Assembly: GCF_006516955.1 (NCBI RefSeq)
Contig: NZ_VHLG01000011.1
Coordinates: 124,001 to 188,000 of the forward strand
From: Martelella alba
GTDB taxonomy: Bacteria; Pseudomonadota; Alphaproteobacteria; Rhizobiales; Rhizobiaceae
Length of the DNA: 64,000 nt
Direction: 5' to 3'
The notes under the pieces are model-generated. The model saw only the letters and a list, made by a program, of their open reading frames with translations. It made no database searches and was not told the origin of the DNA. This document shows positions 1-7,188 of this stretch, piece by piece (position 1 is the stretch's first letter; every line of letters begins with the position of its first letter). A program made the position numbers and the translations under genes.

Positions 1-264
1 TGTTGTGACGCCTGACCAAATGTGAGGCCGTATATGTCACCGACATCTCCCCGAAACGAATGGATCGCAGAAACATACTGAAAGAGAATCGCGAATCAGT
101 CCATGATATATACTAACTTTAGGCTAACATCTCCACAGATAAGAAACGGATGTGTATATTTATTTTTACATATAAAATTTAATTATAATTTTAAATAAAA
201 ATTTAAATTAAAAAATATGTGCATCTGAACTATAGTAAAAATCATTTATCAACAGGAGAGCAAA
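1..264. other. AT-rich non-coding leader at the left edge
   Basis: I see no convincing gene here. From about 160 to 230 the sequence is almost pure A/T and then gives way to an AGGAG box at about 254-258, the likely ribosome-binding site of the small gene starting at 265. The composition is far from the GC-rich remainder of the window, which fits a promoter or silenced region next to horizontally acquired secretion genes. No promoter box was assigned with confidence. Confidence 0.5.
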
Positions 265-543
265 ATGAACAATGTGAAAAATGAAATAAATATAGATATA
301 TTCCCAGAATACATGAATCTTGTGAAAAATATATTTTATTTTGATATCATTGACACAACGAAAATCAATAAGCGATTCCCGACAAATGCCGAAATGATTG
401 ATGCAATGACGGAACTCAGCCTTCATGTCGACAGCTCAGATCTTGATGAAGACCTTAAGGCAGAGCTATTGGAACTCATTGATCAGGAACGCGACGTCAT
501 CGCCTTCTCCGAAATTTCGCGGAACAGCGTCGTCGCCATATAG
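265..543 (+). CDS. unrecognised small protein (92 aa) beside the type III secretion locus
   Basis: I do not recognise a family. The 92-residue product has an Asn/Ile/Lys-rich first half and an acidic helical second half (DSSDLDEDLKAELLELIDQE), with no signal peptide, membrane segment or cysteine. An AGGAG box lies about seven bases before the ATG, which supports translation. It runs convergently towards the end of sctV with an 80-bp gap. Codon use changes inside the gene: the first half is AT-rich like the upstream leader and the second half resembles the rest of the genome. Small acidic helical proteins near such loci are often chaperones or regulators, but that is only positional inference. 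Confidence 0.55.
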   Translation: MNNVKNEINIDIFPEYMNLVKNIFYFDIIDTTKINKRFPTNAEMIDAMTELSLHVDSSDLDEDLKAELLELIDQERDVIAFSEISRNSVVAI

Positions 544-622
544 CATGGCGTCAGAAGACACCAGGATCACACGCCCCCGGTGAATGGCGCAAAGAAAGGA
601 ACGAGCTGCACGGCCGCCGGCA

Positions 623-2686
623 TCACCCTTCCGCTACGTCAGCGGTTATGACCCCAACCGGATAGATAACCGTTGTCGGCAACAGTTCAGAATAGGCCAA
701 TACCGGTATAAAGACCCCCTGCTCGAACAGCAAAGTGTGAAGCGGGAAGCGAATATCCTGTTGCGTCAGGAGAACAGGATGGCGGCCACGCTGATATTCT
801 TCGCCAACCAGTTTTCGGGTTTGCGCGGCAACATGGCTGGAAAGTTGCGGCTCCAGAACCAGGAAATTTCCTTCATTCGTACTTCGTATCCCTTCGCGCA
901 ACAGGGATTCAATCGTGGGCGCAACAACAACGACCTGCAGCAATCCATCACTGGCATAACGCCGGGTGATAAACTCCGAGAGTTCATTGCGGACCTTCTG
1001 CAGTAGGAAGCCAGGGTCCTGGGCACGCTCCGACCATTTGAGAATGGCCTCCATAATCTTGACCCGGCTGGAGATCGGGATACGCTCTTTCAACAGCATC
1101 TGCAGAATCCGGCTCACATGATTATTCTGCATAGCCTCGCGCAGATCAGCGACCAGCGCCGAATGTTCGGTCGACATCTCGTTCAAAATCCGAAAAGTCC
1201 CCTGGAAGTCGGCAAACGCATCAAGATGCTCCGCCGTGGCGCGCCTGAGATGCATCATGAACAGTTCCAGCGCACTCCATGAGCCAATACCAAGCTCAGC
1301 GAGTTGGTCCACGTAATCGGTGGAGACCAGGACCCCTTCACGCAAACCATAAGTCTCGATGCAGGGAATACCGATAGCTTCAAGATAGCTGGAATGCGCT
1401 TTGACGAACACGCAATCGGTTCTGTATTCGGCACGCGCCACCTCTTCTCCGCGAATGAGAATGCGGTATTCGGTGCCCTCCTCCCAGTCGACTTCAAATC
1501 GCCAAAAGCCGGCAGGCACTCCATAATCTTCGCCCGTGCGCGCGCGGATACCGTCAAACAGGACCCAGAAATCATTGACATTCACCGAGCAGATGATGTT
1601 CGGCAGCACGACATTGATAATATCCGTTCGCGTCCCCCTCCGGGCAAGCTCACGCGCCTCTTCGTCGAAATGCTCCACGCGCGCGCGCCAATCATGGATC
1701 ATCAGGCCCATGGAGCGCTTCCGTCGTCGCGCTGTCACGACCACACCGGCGATCATTCCCAGACCTACCGTGCAGAAAATCACCGTCGGAAAACCGGGAA
1801 TCATCCCGAAAAGCGAGATCAAGACACCGGCAATGATGATTGTCCGCCCATTGGCAATCAGCTGTTGCACGATTTCGAAACCGAGATTGATCCCACCGGC
1901 ACTGGTCACACGGGTCACCATGGTTCCAGCAGCGACGGAAATCATCAGGGCCGGGATCTGCGCCACCAGACCGTCGCCGACAGTCAAAAGCGAATAGACA
2001 TGCCCAGCCTCGCCGAAGGACATGCCGCGCTGCATCATCCCGATCATAATGCCACCAAAAAGATTGATAGCTGTAATGATCAGCCCCGCAATTGCATCGC
2101 CCTTGACGAATTTCATCGCGCCATCCATCGCGCCGAAGAGCTTCGCCTCCTGCTCCAGGTTGCGGCGGGCGATGGTGGCATCCTGATGATCCATGTTGCC
2201 GGCACGCACGTCAGCATCAACGCTCATCTGTTTGCCGGGCATTCCATCCAGGGTGAAACGTGCTCCCACTTCGGCAACACGATCCGCCCCCTTGGTGATC
2301 ACAAGAAACTGAACCACTGTGATGATCAGAAAGATAACGAGCCCGACAACAAGATTACCACCGACAACGACCTCACCGAAAGTCTGGATTACCTTCCCAG
2401 CGTCTCCCTTCAACAGGATCAAACGCGTTGTCGAAATCGAGATCGCCAGCCTGAACAGGGTCGTGACCAGCAAAATGGTGGGAAAGGTCGAAAACTGCAG
2501 CGCCGTTTCCGTTTGCATCGCCATCAGGAGGATGATCACCGCAATACTGATATTCAGTGTGATCATGATATCCATCATCAATGACGGCAGCGGCAGCACC
2601 ATCATCAACAGAACAAGCGCAAAGACCAGAACAAGAAGAATGTCACGCTGCTGGCTCAGCACAAGTCCCAGCTTGGCAGTTTTCAT
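623..2686 (-). CDS. sctV: type III secretion export-gate protein SctV (FHIPEP family)
   Basis: SctV forms the nonameric inner-membrane export gate that passes substrates into the secretion channel. The 687-aa product has an N-terminal block of hydrophobic helices to about residue 310, then a soluble cytoplasmic half. The FHIPEP-type conserved block is clear at about residues 110-160: FGEVVVGGNLVVG, then ITKGADRVAEVGARF, then DGMPGKQMSVDADVRAG. This wording matches SctV/LcrD/RhcV rather than flagellar FlhA. I chose the ATG at 2686 because a longer in-frame reading would run into the upstream secretin gene, leaving only a 4-base gap from its stop. It is the last gene of the leftward operon here. 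ATPase, ring and other export genes are not in the window. Confidence 0.93.
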   Translation of the reverse strand: MKTAKLGLVLSQQRDILLVLVFALVLLMMVLPLPSLMMDIMITLNISIAVIILLMAMQTETALQFSTFPTILLVTTLFRLAISISTTRLILLKGDAGKVIQTFGEVVVGGNLVVGLVIFLIITVVQFLVITKGADRVAEVGARFTLDGMPGKQMSVDADVRAGNMDHQDATIARRNLEQEAKLFGAMDGAMKFVKGDAIAGLIITAINLFGGIMIGMMQRGMSFGEAGHVYSLLTVGDGLVAQIPALMISVAAGTMVTRVTSAGGINLGFEIVQQLIANGRTIIIAGVLISLFGMIPGFPTVIFCTVGLGMIAGVVVTARRRKRSMGLMIHDWRARVEHFDEEARELARRGTRTDIINVVLPNIICSVNVNDFWVLFDGIRARTGEDYGVPAGFWRFEVDWEEGTEYRILIRGEEVARAEYRTDCVFVKAHSSYLEAIGIPCIETYGLREGVLVSTDYVDQLAELGIGSWSALELFMMHLRRATAEHLDAFADFQGTFRILNEMSTEHSALVADLREAMQNNHVSRILQMLLKERIPISSRVKIMEAILKWSERAQDPGFLLQKVRNELSEFITRRYASDGLLQVVVVAPTIESLLREGIRSTNEGNFLVLEPQLSSHVAAQTRKLVGEEYQRGRHPVLLTQQDIRFPLHTLLFEQGVFIPVLAYSELLPTTVIYPVGVITADVAEG

Positions 2687-2690
2687 GATA

Positions 2691-3446
2691 TCACTGCCCA
2701 CCCAGAGTGAGAGGAGCAGCCGCAGGCATGGCAGCCGGCACATCGCCAGCTAACGCCGGCGACGAAGTGCCCAGCCCCGACCCCAGCGCAACGGCTCCGG
2801 CACCGCTTCCCGTGAGGCGTGCAGTCGCGCCGCGATACACATTGGTCGAACGCCCATCCGCAGTATCGACAGCCTTCACAGTACTTTCGACGAGATTGAC
2901 ATAGCTCGGTGGCCCCGACGTCATAAGCACCTTGCTTTGCAGATCATAGCTAAAGAGAAATTTGGGCTGAAACAGATCCAGATTCTGCAAGATCGTCAAC
3001 ACCTGCATGCCATCGGCCTTTTGGAGCGAAAACACCTTTTGCTCAACATGGTCAACCGTATCGACAAAAAGGGTCGCGCCGTCGAAATACCAGACCAGGC
3101 GGAACTTGTCGGCCAGATAGTCAATATATTCCGCCCGGCTAAGTCCGGGAGGCTCCCCGCCATTTTGAACTGTAGGAACAGAAGGATCCATCACCAGGGA
3201 CACCCCGATATTCAACGCAAAATATTTAAGGGCCGTGGTGAGCGTCTGATCCTCCCCTGCAAAGCTGTAATCTGCCCCGGCATCGGGCAGAGCCGGCGGC
3301 ATGTAAAGACGACCATCGGACATCAATCGAGCAGAGGCCGCAGCTACCGAAACCGGCATAAAGACGGCCCCTCCAGCCAATCCGAAAACAAGAAGGACCA
3401 GGATTTTCCGCAAATGCGCTTTCATACCAAACGGGCGCTGCAACAT
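2691..3446 (-). CDS. rhcC1: N-terminal half of a split type III secretin (RhcC1-like)
   Basis: The 251-residue product has a signal-peptide-like start (KILVLLVFGLAGGAVF, cleavage probably after VAAASA) and the N0/N1-type periplasmic domains of a type III secretin: a small fold around residues 60-115, then a module with DKFRLVWYFDGATLFVD and SYVNLVESTVKAVD. It stops before any secretin pore domain and ends in a Gly/Ala/Pro-rich tail. In rhizobial systems the secretin is encoded as two proteins, RhcC1 and RhcC2, and this matches RhcC1. Its ATG shares one base with the stop of the upstream C-terminal half (TGATG), so translation is probably coupled. An internal ATG (3425, residue 8) immediately before the signal peptide is a plausible alternative start. 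Confidence 0.85.
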   Translation of the reverse strand: MLQRPFGMKAHLRKILVLLVFGLAGGAVFMPVSVAAASARLMSDGRLYMPPALPDAGADYSFAGEDQTLTTALKYFALNIGVSLVMDPSVPTVQNGGEPPGLSRAEYIDYLADKFRLVWYFDGATLFVDTVDHVEQKVFSLQKADGMQVLTILQNLDLFQPKFLFSYDLQSKVLMTSGPPSYVNLVESTVKAVDTADGRSTNVYRGATARLTGSGAGAVALGSGLGTSSPALAGDVPAAMPAAAPLTLGGQ

Positions 3447-4744
3447 CAGTAAATGAACCCCGGATTGCCATAGAGCTGCACAGCAATGCCCTTGCCGCCA
3501 CGCTTCGTTGTCAAAAGGTTTTCGAGAATGCTCTGCGGCCGGCCGATTGGATCGCTCTCCCGTCCCCGCTGCTCCTTGCCGAAATAGGGCGTCAGGAGAA
3601 TGATGAACTCTGCATTCGACGCATTGTCTTGCCCTTTCGCCCCACCCCAGACGAGCGCAAGAGCACGATTGATACCCCCCGAAAAACCGCCGCTCGCAGA
3701 CGAATCCGACTGGGCATTCTTCAAGGTATTGAGCACGAAGCCCTGTCCCGACCGAAGCGTGACCGAGGTTTGAAACGAGCGCGCATTGATATTGGGTATG
3801 ACGGTGCCATTCCCTACATCGGTGCCGCTACCACTCTGATTGGAAAGCTCGGTATTCACCGCCAGAGAAATGCGCTCGCCAGGCAACAGCTGCGGCGAAA
3901 CGTCAATCGCCAGACCGACATTTTTATATTCAACGCCATAAAGCGGATAGGATCCGGAATTGGTAATCGCCATCGGAATGGCGATCTTTTCACCCGCATT
4001 AAATGTCGCCTTCTTTCTGTTGGTCGTCGTCAGGGTCGATTCACTGACAACACTCGCCGCGCCGGAGCTCAACAACCCCTCGACCACCGCAGCGGCATCA
4101 GACATCGAACTCCAGGCAATGCCAAGGCCGCCACCGAAACCACCGGACCGGCCGCGACTGCGCTGAACATCAATGATCTTGACATCAATCTGAATAATAC
4201 CACTGCCGCGCTCCGAAAGATCATCGACAATCAGTGCGTCGGGAATAATCGGCTTCAAGCTTTCAAGCAGCGCATTGTGGACCCGGTCATCAGGCACCAC
4301 ACCCGACAGCATCACACTGCCACGTGACGCCTTGAGGGTTACCGACGAATCGGGAAACCTGTCGGCAATGAGCCGATTGATTTCACTGAGATTCTGCACC
4401 ACCACAACATTGACCTTGAAGATCTCCTTGCCAGCGAAATCGGTGCCGATAAGCGTCGTCTGCCCGCTACTCACACCATAGATGAAAAAGCCGCTGGCTT
4501 GATCACCCTGAAGGTCGGCAACAGAAGGATCCGCAACAAAAAGAGCGGAGGCCTGCGCGGTACCGCGCACCAGAACGCCTTTCCCTTCCTCAACGAGAAG
4601 GCTGTCAGATGCCGCGCGCGCACTCCCCCCGAAAGACAGGGTGAGCAAGAGAAGCACCAGCAGCAGCGCAGGGCGGGCGAGCAGCGTTTTCACCGCCACG
4701 GCCAGAATTCCTATCATCACATCGCCCCCGCGCCATCCATTCAT
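3446..4744 (-). CDS. rhcC2: C-terminal pore half of a split type III secretin (RhcC2-like)
   Basis: The 432-aa outer-membrane secretin has a signal peptide (ALLLVLLLLTLSFGG, cleavage near ARA), a pilus-type N-terminal domain at about residues 45-120 (DSLLVEEGKGVLV, DFAGKEIFKVNVVV), a BON-like segment (about 120-175) and the secretin domain (about 235-390; GVEYKNVGLAIDVSPQL and FIILLTPYF are typical). The layout resembles both CpaC of Flp pili and rhizobial RhcC2. The neighbouring sctV and rhcC1-like genes favour RhcC2. It overlaps the upstream gene by ATGA and the downstream one by one base. The first ATG precedes a nine-residue extension; residue 10 is an alternative start. Confidence 0.87.
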   Translation of the reverse strand: MNGWRGGDVMIGILAVAVKTLLARPALLLVLLLLTLSFGGSARAASDSLLVEEGKGVLVRGTAQASALFVADPSVADLQGDQASGFFIYGVSSGQTTLIGTDFAGKEIFKVNVVVVQNLSEINRLIADRFPDSSVTLKASRGSVMLSGVVPDDRVHNALLESLKPIIPDALIVDDLSERGSGIIQIDVKIIDVQRSRGRSGGFGGGLGIAWSSMSDAAAVVEGLLSSGAASVVSESTLTTTNRKKATFNAGEKIAIPMAITNSGSYPLYGVEYKNVGLAIDVSPQLLPGERISLAVNTELSNQSGSGTDVGNGTVIPNINARSFQTSVTLRSGQGFVLNTLKNAQSDSSASGGFSGGINRALALVWGGAKGQDNASNAEFIILLTPYFGKEQRGRESDPIGRPQSILENLLTTKRGGKGIAVQLYGNPGFIY

Positions 4745-5340
4745 GCAGCATTCGCTTTGAGCGGCGCATCGCTGAAGTGCGGATCGCGCTTCCAGCCCGA
4801 ACTGTCGAAAATATCGGTAAGGCGGGAGAAGGCATCCAGATTGACATGCGTTCCAATCGCGGAAATCGGCATCGGCGTCGAAGCGAGCAGAAAGCGCTCC
4901 TGCGCAGCCTCCAACGACTTCGGCTTCCCAGGCGCAGCAAGCTCGGCAGAGGCAACCTTCTCCGCAGACTCAGCTTCTTTCTTGCCCCGCAAACGATTGA
5001 GCAGGCTGTCCTCACTCCGCTCCGCCGGACTCGTTTTTTGCGACCGGCGACGTTCACTAACCTCGCTGACCTCCAGCGCTTCGGCATCTTCGCCACCATG
5101 ACCTTCACTCTCGACACCATGCGAAAGAAGGTGCATCTGCTCGGCGGTATCACCGTCATAAGCCTCGGTCAGCATTGCGGAAAAGGAACCCGCAAAGGTA
5201 TCGCGCCGCGCAACGAAATCATCCTTTGGCTGCGCGCGCTCCCTTACATCCTCTTTCGACGGCCTCGACACACCGGACGCGACATCCCGCGTCACAATTG
5301 CCGGTTCATTCGTTTTACTTTTGACGCTTGTGGTTGTCAT
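4741..5340 (-). CDS. unrecognised charged protein (199 aa) in the type III secretion operon
   Basis: I cannot assign a family. The product is highly polar, rich in Glu, Ser, Arg and Lys, probably largely disordered (about residues 1-135), and has a more compact end containing LDAFSRLTDIFDSSGW. There is no signal peptide and no cysteine. It lies between a TPR-like chaperone and the secretin genes, and its stop overlaps the start of the C-terminal secretin half by four bases, so it belongs to the operon. Disordered polar proteins of this size in such operons can be needle-length rulers (SctP-like), translocators or secreted effectors; nothing in the sequence decides between these. Confidence 0.6.
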   Translation of the reverse strand: MTTTSVKSKTNEPAIVTRDVASGVSRPSKEDVRERAQPKDDFVARRDTFAGSFSAMLTEAYDGDTAEQMHLLSHGVESEGHGGEDAEALEVSEVSERRRSQKTSPAERSEDSLLNRLRGKKEAESAEKVASAELAAPGKPKSLEAAQERFLLASTPMPISAIGTHVNLDAFSRLTDIFDSSGWKRDPHFSDAPLKANAA

Positions 5341-5362
5341 TCCGAAGCACTCCTATCTGCGA

Positions 5363-5677
5363 TCAGGCCTTGCAATAGGCCCTTAGTTGAGACGCCGCCT
5401 CATCCACATCACCGCAGGCAATCGCCAGTCGTGCGCGTAGGTAAGCGAGATTTCTGGTTTCCAGATGAATGCCCGCCAGAAGCTCCTCAAGATCATCAAG
5501 ACGACCGTCCAGCAGCAACCCATAAGCATGCATCTCCAGAAACCGGTATTCATCCGGGAAAAGCATCTGACCAGCCCGCCCGTACACAATCGCCTTCTGC
5601 ACGAAGCCGCACCGAAGGCTGATTGCCGTCAGCATCAGCAATAGATTCAGAGGCGTTTCCGCATTCACGACATTCAT
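5363..5677 (-). CDS. TPR-like type III secretion chaperone (SctG/YscG-like)
   Basis: The 104-aa all-helical product looks like two to three TPR-type helical hairpins: AISLRCGFVQKAIVYGRAGQMLFPDE, then the helix around GLLLDGRLDDLEELLAG, then ARLAIACGDVDEAASQLR. Size and pattern fit the YscG/SctG co-chaperone group, which with SctE holds needle subunits unpolymerised in the cytosol. It sits immediately downstream of a small needle-like gene, as yscG follows yscF. A GGGAGG box abuts the ATG at 5677 with no spacer, so the in-frame GTG at 5668, nine bases beyond the box, may be the true start. The family assignment rests on fold pattern and position. Confidence 0.6.
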   Translation of the reverse strand: MNVVNAETPLNLLLMLTAISLRCGFVQKAIVYGRAGQMLFPDEYRFLEMHAYGLLLDGRLDDLEELLAGIHLETRNLAYLRARLAIACGDVDEAASQLRAYCKA

Positions 5678-5823
5678 CCTCCCGATAATCGGTTCGGCAA
5701 ACTAACAAAAAAGACTCCTACGGAGAATTATATTTCACACCGCACATAATTTTCAATAAAATATTGAAAATATTTTTACTTTTATTCACTTGATATTAAG
5801 TTACATGAAAAATTACATTAATA
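5678..5823. other. AT-rich spacer with a possible hairpin inside the secretion operon
   Basis: This 146-bp spacer separates the first two genes of the leftward cluster. It holds a 9-bp inverted repeat (TTTTCAATA at 5750-5758 and TATTGAAAA at 5762-5770, loop AAA). Being AT-only it would be a weak terminator or an mRNA-processing or stabilising element, allowing the first gene (needle candidate) to be made in excess of the rest. Nothing else was recognised. Confidence 0.35.
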
Positions 5824-6087
5824 TTAATTTATAGTTCTCACTATTGATGACAAAAGCTTCATAACATTTGACAAATTTCCAAGGAGACGTTGAGATTCAA
5901 CGTTCGCCATGCTTCGGGCGGCCTCAAAATTCATGTTTTGAATCATTTGATTGTAACTCAATTTTGCATTTTTCAGGCTGCTCGCCGTTAATTCCTGCGC
6001 CTGCCGGTTAGCCTGAACAGTCTGCAATTGCGACAGCTGACGCTCGAGCGCATTGCCCTGCATTGACACATCCGAGATCGGGTCCAC
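5824..6087 (-). CDS. small helical protein, candidate type III needle subunit (SctF-like)
   Basis: From a GTG at 6087 the product is 87 aa, alpha-helical, without cysteine or signal peptide, and ends in an amphipathic stretch (GNLSNVMKLLSSIVRTIN) reminiscent of needle and inner-rod subunits. An AAAGGA box six bases before this GTG supports the start; a longer reading from 6156 has an N-terminus unlike a needle protein. It is the first gene of the operon and precedes the TPR-like chaperone, the order seen for yscF-yscG. Alternatives are an inner-rod (SctI) or SctE-like chaperone. No unique signature was seen, so the call is size, helix pattern and position only. Confidence 0.45.
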   Translation of the reverse strand: MDPISDVSMQGNALERQLSQLQTVQANRQAQELTASSLKNAKLSYNQMIQNMNFEAARSMANVESQRLLGNLSNVMKLLSSIVRTIN

Positions 6088-6632
6088 GCTGCATCCTTTC
6101 ACCTGATCCGACCTTCTTATACACGGTATATTCAGGTCCGTTTCACACAAATACATCCAGTGACCATTTAAAAAACAACAGTCATGTATATTTCGCTTAT
6201 AATCTCGCGATATTGACCTATAGTCATTTCAGAAAAAGAAATAAAGTGGGAGAAGGTTCTTCATATGGCACGCGAAAACCAGTTAAGGAAAGCTGTCATC
6301 TTGACAGAAAGGCAGTCTTTTCCAGGTGATCCGCCTGCGCGCCATGAAAGAAACCGGTTTGACGGACATGCTTCAGGTGGATTGCCACAGCCGCTCATAT
6401 TTCCACGATGAGAGCTGGCGAACCGCTTCAGTGGAATCGGCGAAATAATGTTTTCTTGATCTTAATAGTTAATTCTGAACTATTTCAGCAATATAGAGAC
6501 GTCTATATTGCACAGAGGGAAAATTCAAAGTCCGCTCATCAAACGACACGCCGCAAGTGGCAAGGGAATGCTTCTCTTTCCCATAGAGCGAGGGCGGCCA
6601 GCAGGCCCGCCCCCGGTATTTGTCTCGTCAAA
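6088..6632. other. intergenic region upstream of the secretion operon, with a possible gene remnant
   Basis: This spacer separates the secretion operon from the ridA end of the hydantoinase cluster and should hold the leftward secretion promoter, but I could not fix promoter boxes. On the plus strand at 6344-6448 there is a 34-codon open stretch (METs at codons 1 and 9; LQVDCHSRSYFHDESW) with an in-frame extension upstream but no convincing start or family. It may be a remnant of a lost gene. The stretch from about 6450 to 6530 is AT-rich. Confidence 0.35.
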
Positions 6633-7058
6633 TCAGCCAAGCGAAATGGTGATTTCTTCCACATCAGCCTTAGAGGCGCCACGATAGGCTGTGACTTCGA
6701 TCTCAACCTTGAAATCAGGCGCACCAAGCGGCGAGCAGGTAACGGTGCGCTGCGGATCGATGCCGCGGAAACGCTCACCGACATAGGTCATCACAGCCTT
6801 GGCGTCTTCGACATAGGGAATGAAGATCTTCGACTGAACGACATCCTCAAGGCAGGAATCGACGGCCTTCAGCGCGCCTTCAATATTGTCGAAGCACTGG
6901 CGAGCCTGCTCGACCGGATCGGTCGACATTTCGCGGGTCTTGTAGTTGCGACCAGCGGTGTTGGAAACAAAAATCCAGTCATCGACACAAACGATGCGCG
7001 AATAGCTTTCCTTGGTTTCAAAGACGGAGCCGGATTTGACTTTGGTGATCTTGACCAT
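6633..7058 (-). CDS. RidA/YjgF-family enamine/imine deaminase-like protein
   Basis: The 141-aa protein belongs to the RidA (YjgF/YER057c/UK114) superfamily, whose members hydrolyse reactive enamine/imine intermediates or act as ring-opening deaminases. Supporting pieces are SRIVCVDDWIFVSNTAG near the N-terminus, DPVEQARQCFDNIEGAL in the middle helix and the C-terminal strand VTCSPLGAPDFKVEIEVTAYRG, where archetypal RidA has the catalytic Arg and Glu. It lacks the exact IP.SPAR-type end of true RidA, so a substrate-specific subgroup is likely. It is the last gene of the leftward cluster after hyuB, where it could remove imines made by the upstream flavoprotein oxidase. AGGAAA precedes the start. 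Confidence 0.85.
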   Translation of the reverse strand: MVKITKVKSGSVFETKESYSRIVCVDDWIFVSNTAGRNYKTREMSTDPVEQARQCFDNIEGALKAVDSCLEDVVQSKIFIPYVEDAKAVMTYVGERFRGIDPQRTVTCSPLGAPDFKVEIEVTAYRGASKADVEEITISLG

Positions 7059-7188
7059 GTTTTTTCCTGTTCGGTTTTAAGTTGAAAAAGTCAAAGGAAG
7101 AGCGCATGCGGTCGAGGATCACATGACCGCATGGCAAAGGATGACGATTGAGACTGGGGGGCCGGCGCCGACCGGCCCTGTGTAGGTC

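Noticed and set aside
1304-2584. 426-aa plus-strand reading antisense to sctV
   Set aside because: Shadow of the well-supported SctV gene; His/Asp-rich, no family features, no ribosome site.
623-2686. Reading the export-gate gene as flagellar flhA
   Set aside because: The conserved block matches SctV wording, and the gene is in one operon with a split secretin, which flagella lack.
3446-4744. Reading the secretin as CpaC of a Flp pilus
   Set aside because: The N-terminal domain is pilus-like, but the neighbours are sctV and a type III N0/N1-type protein, and no cpa/tad genes are present. The doubt is recorded in the feature entry.
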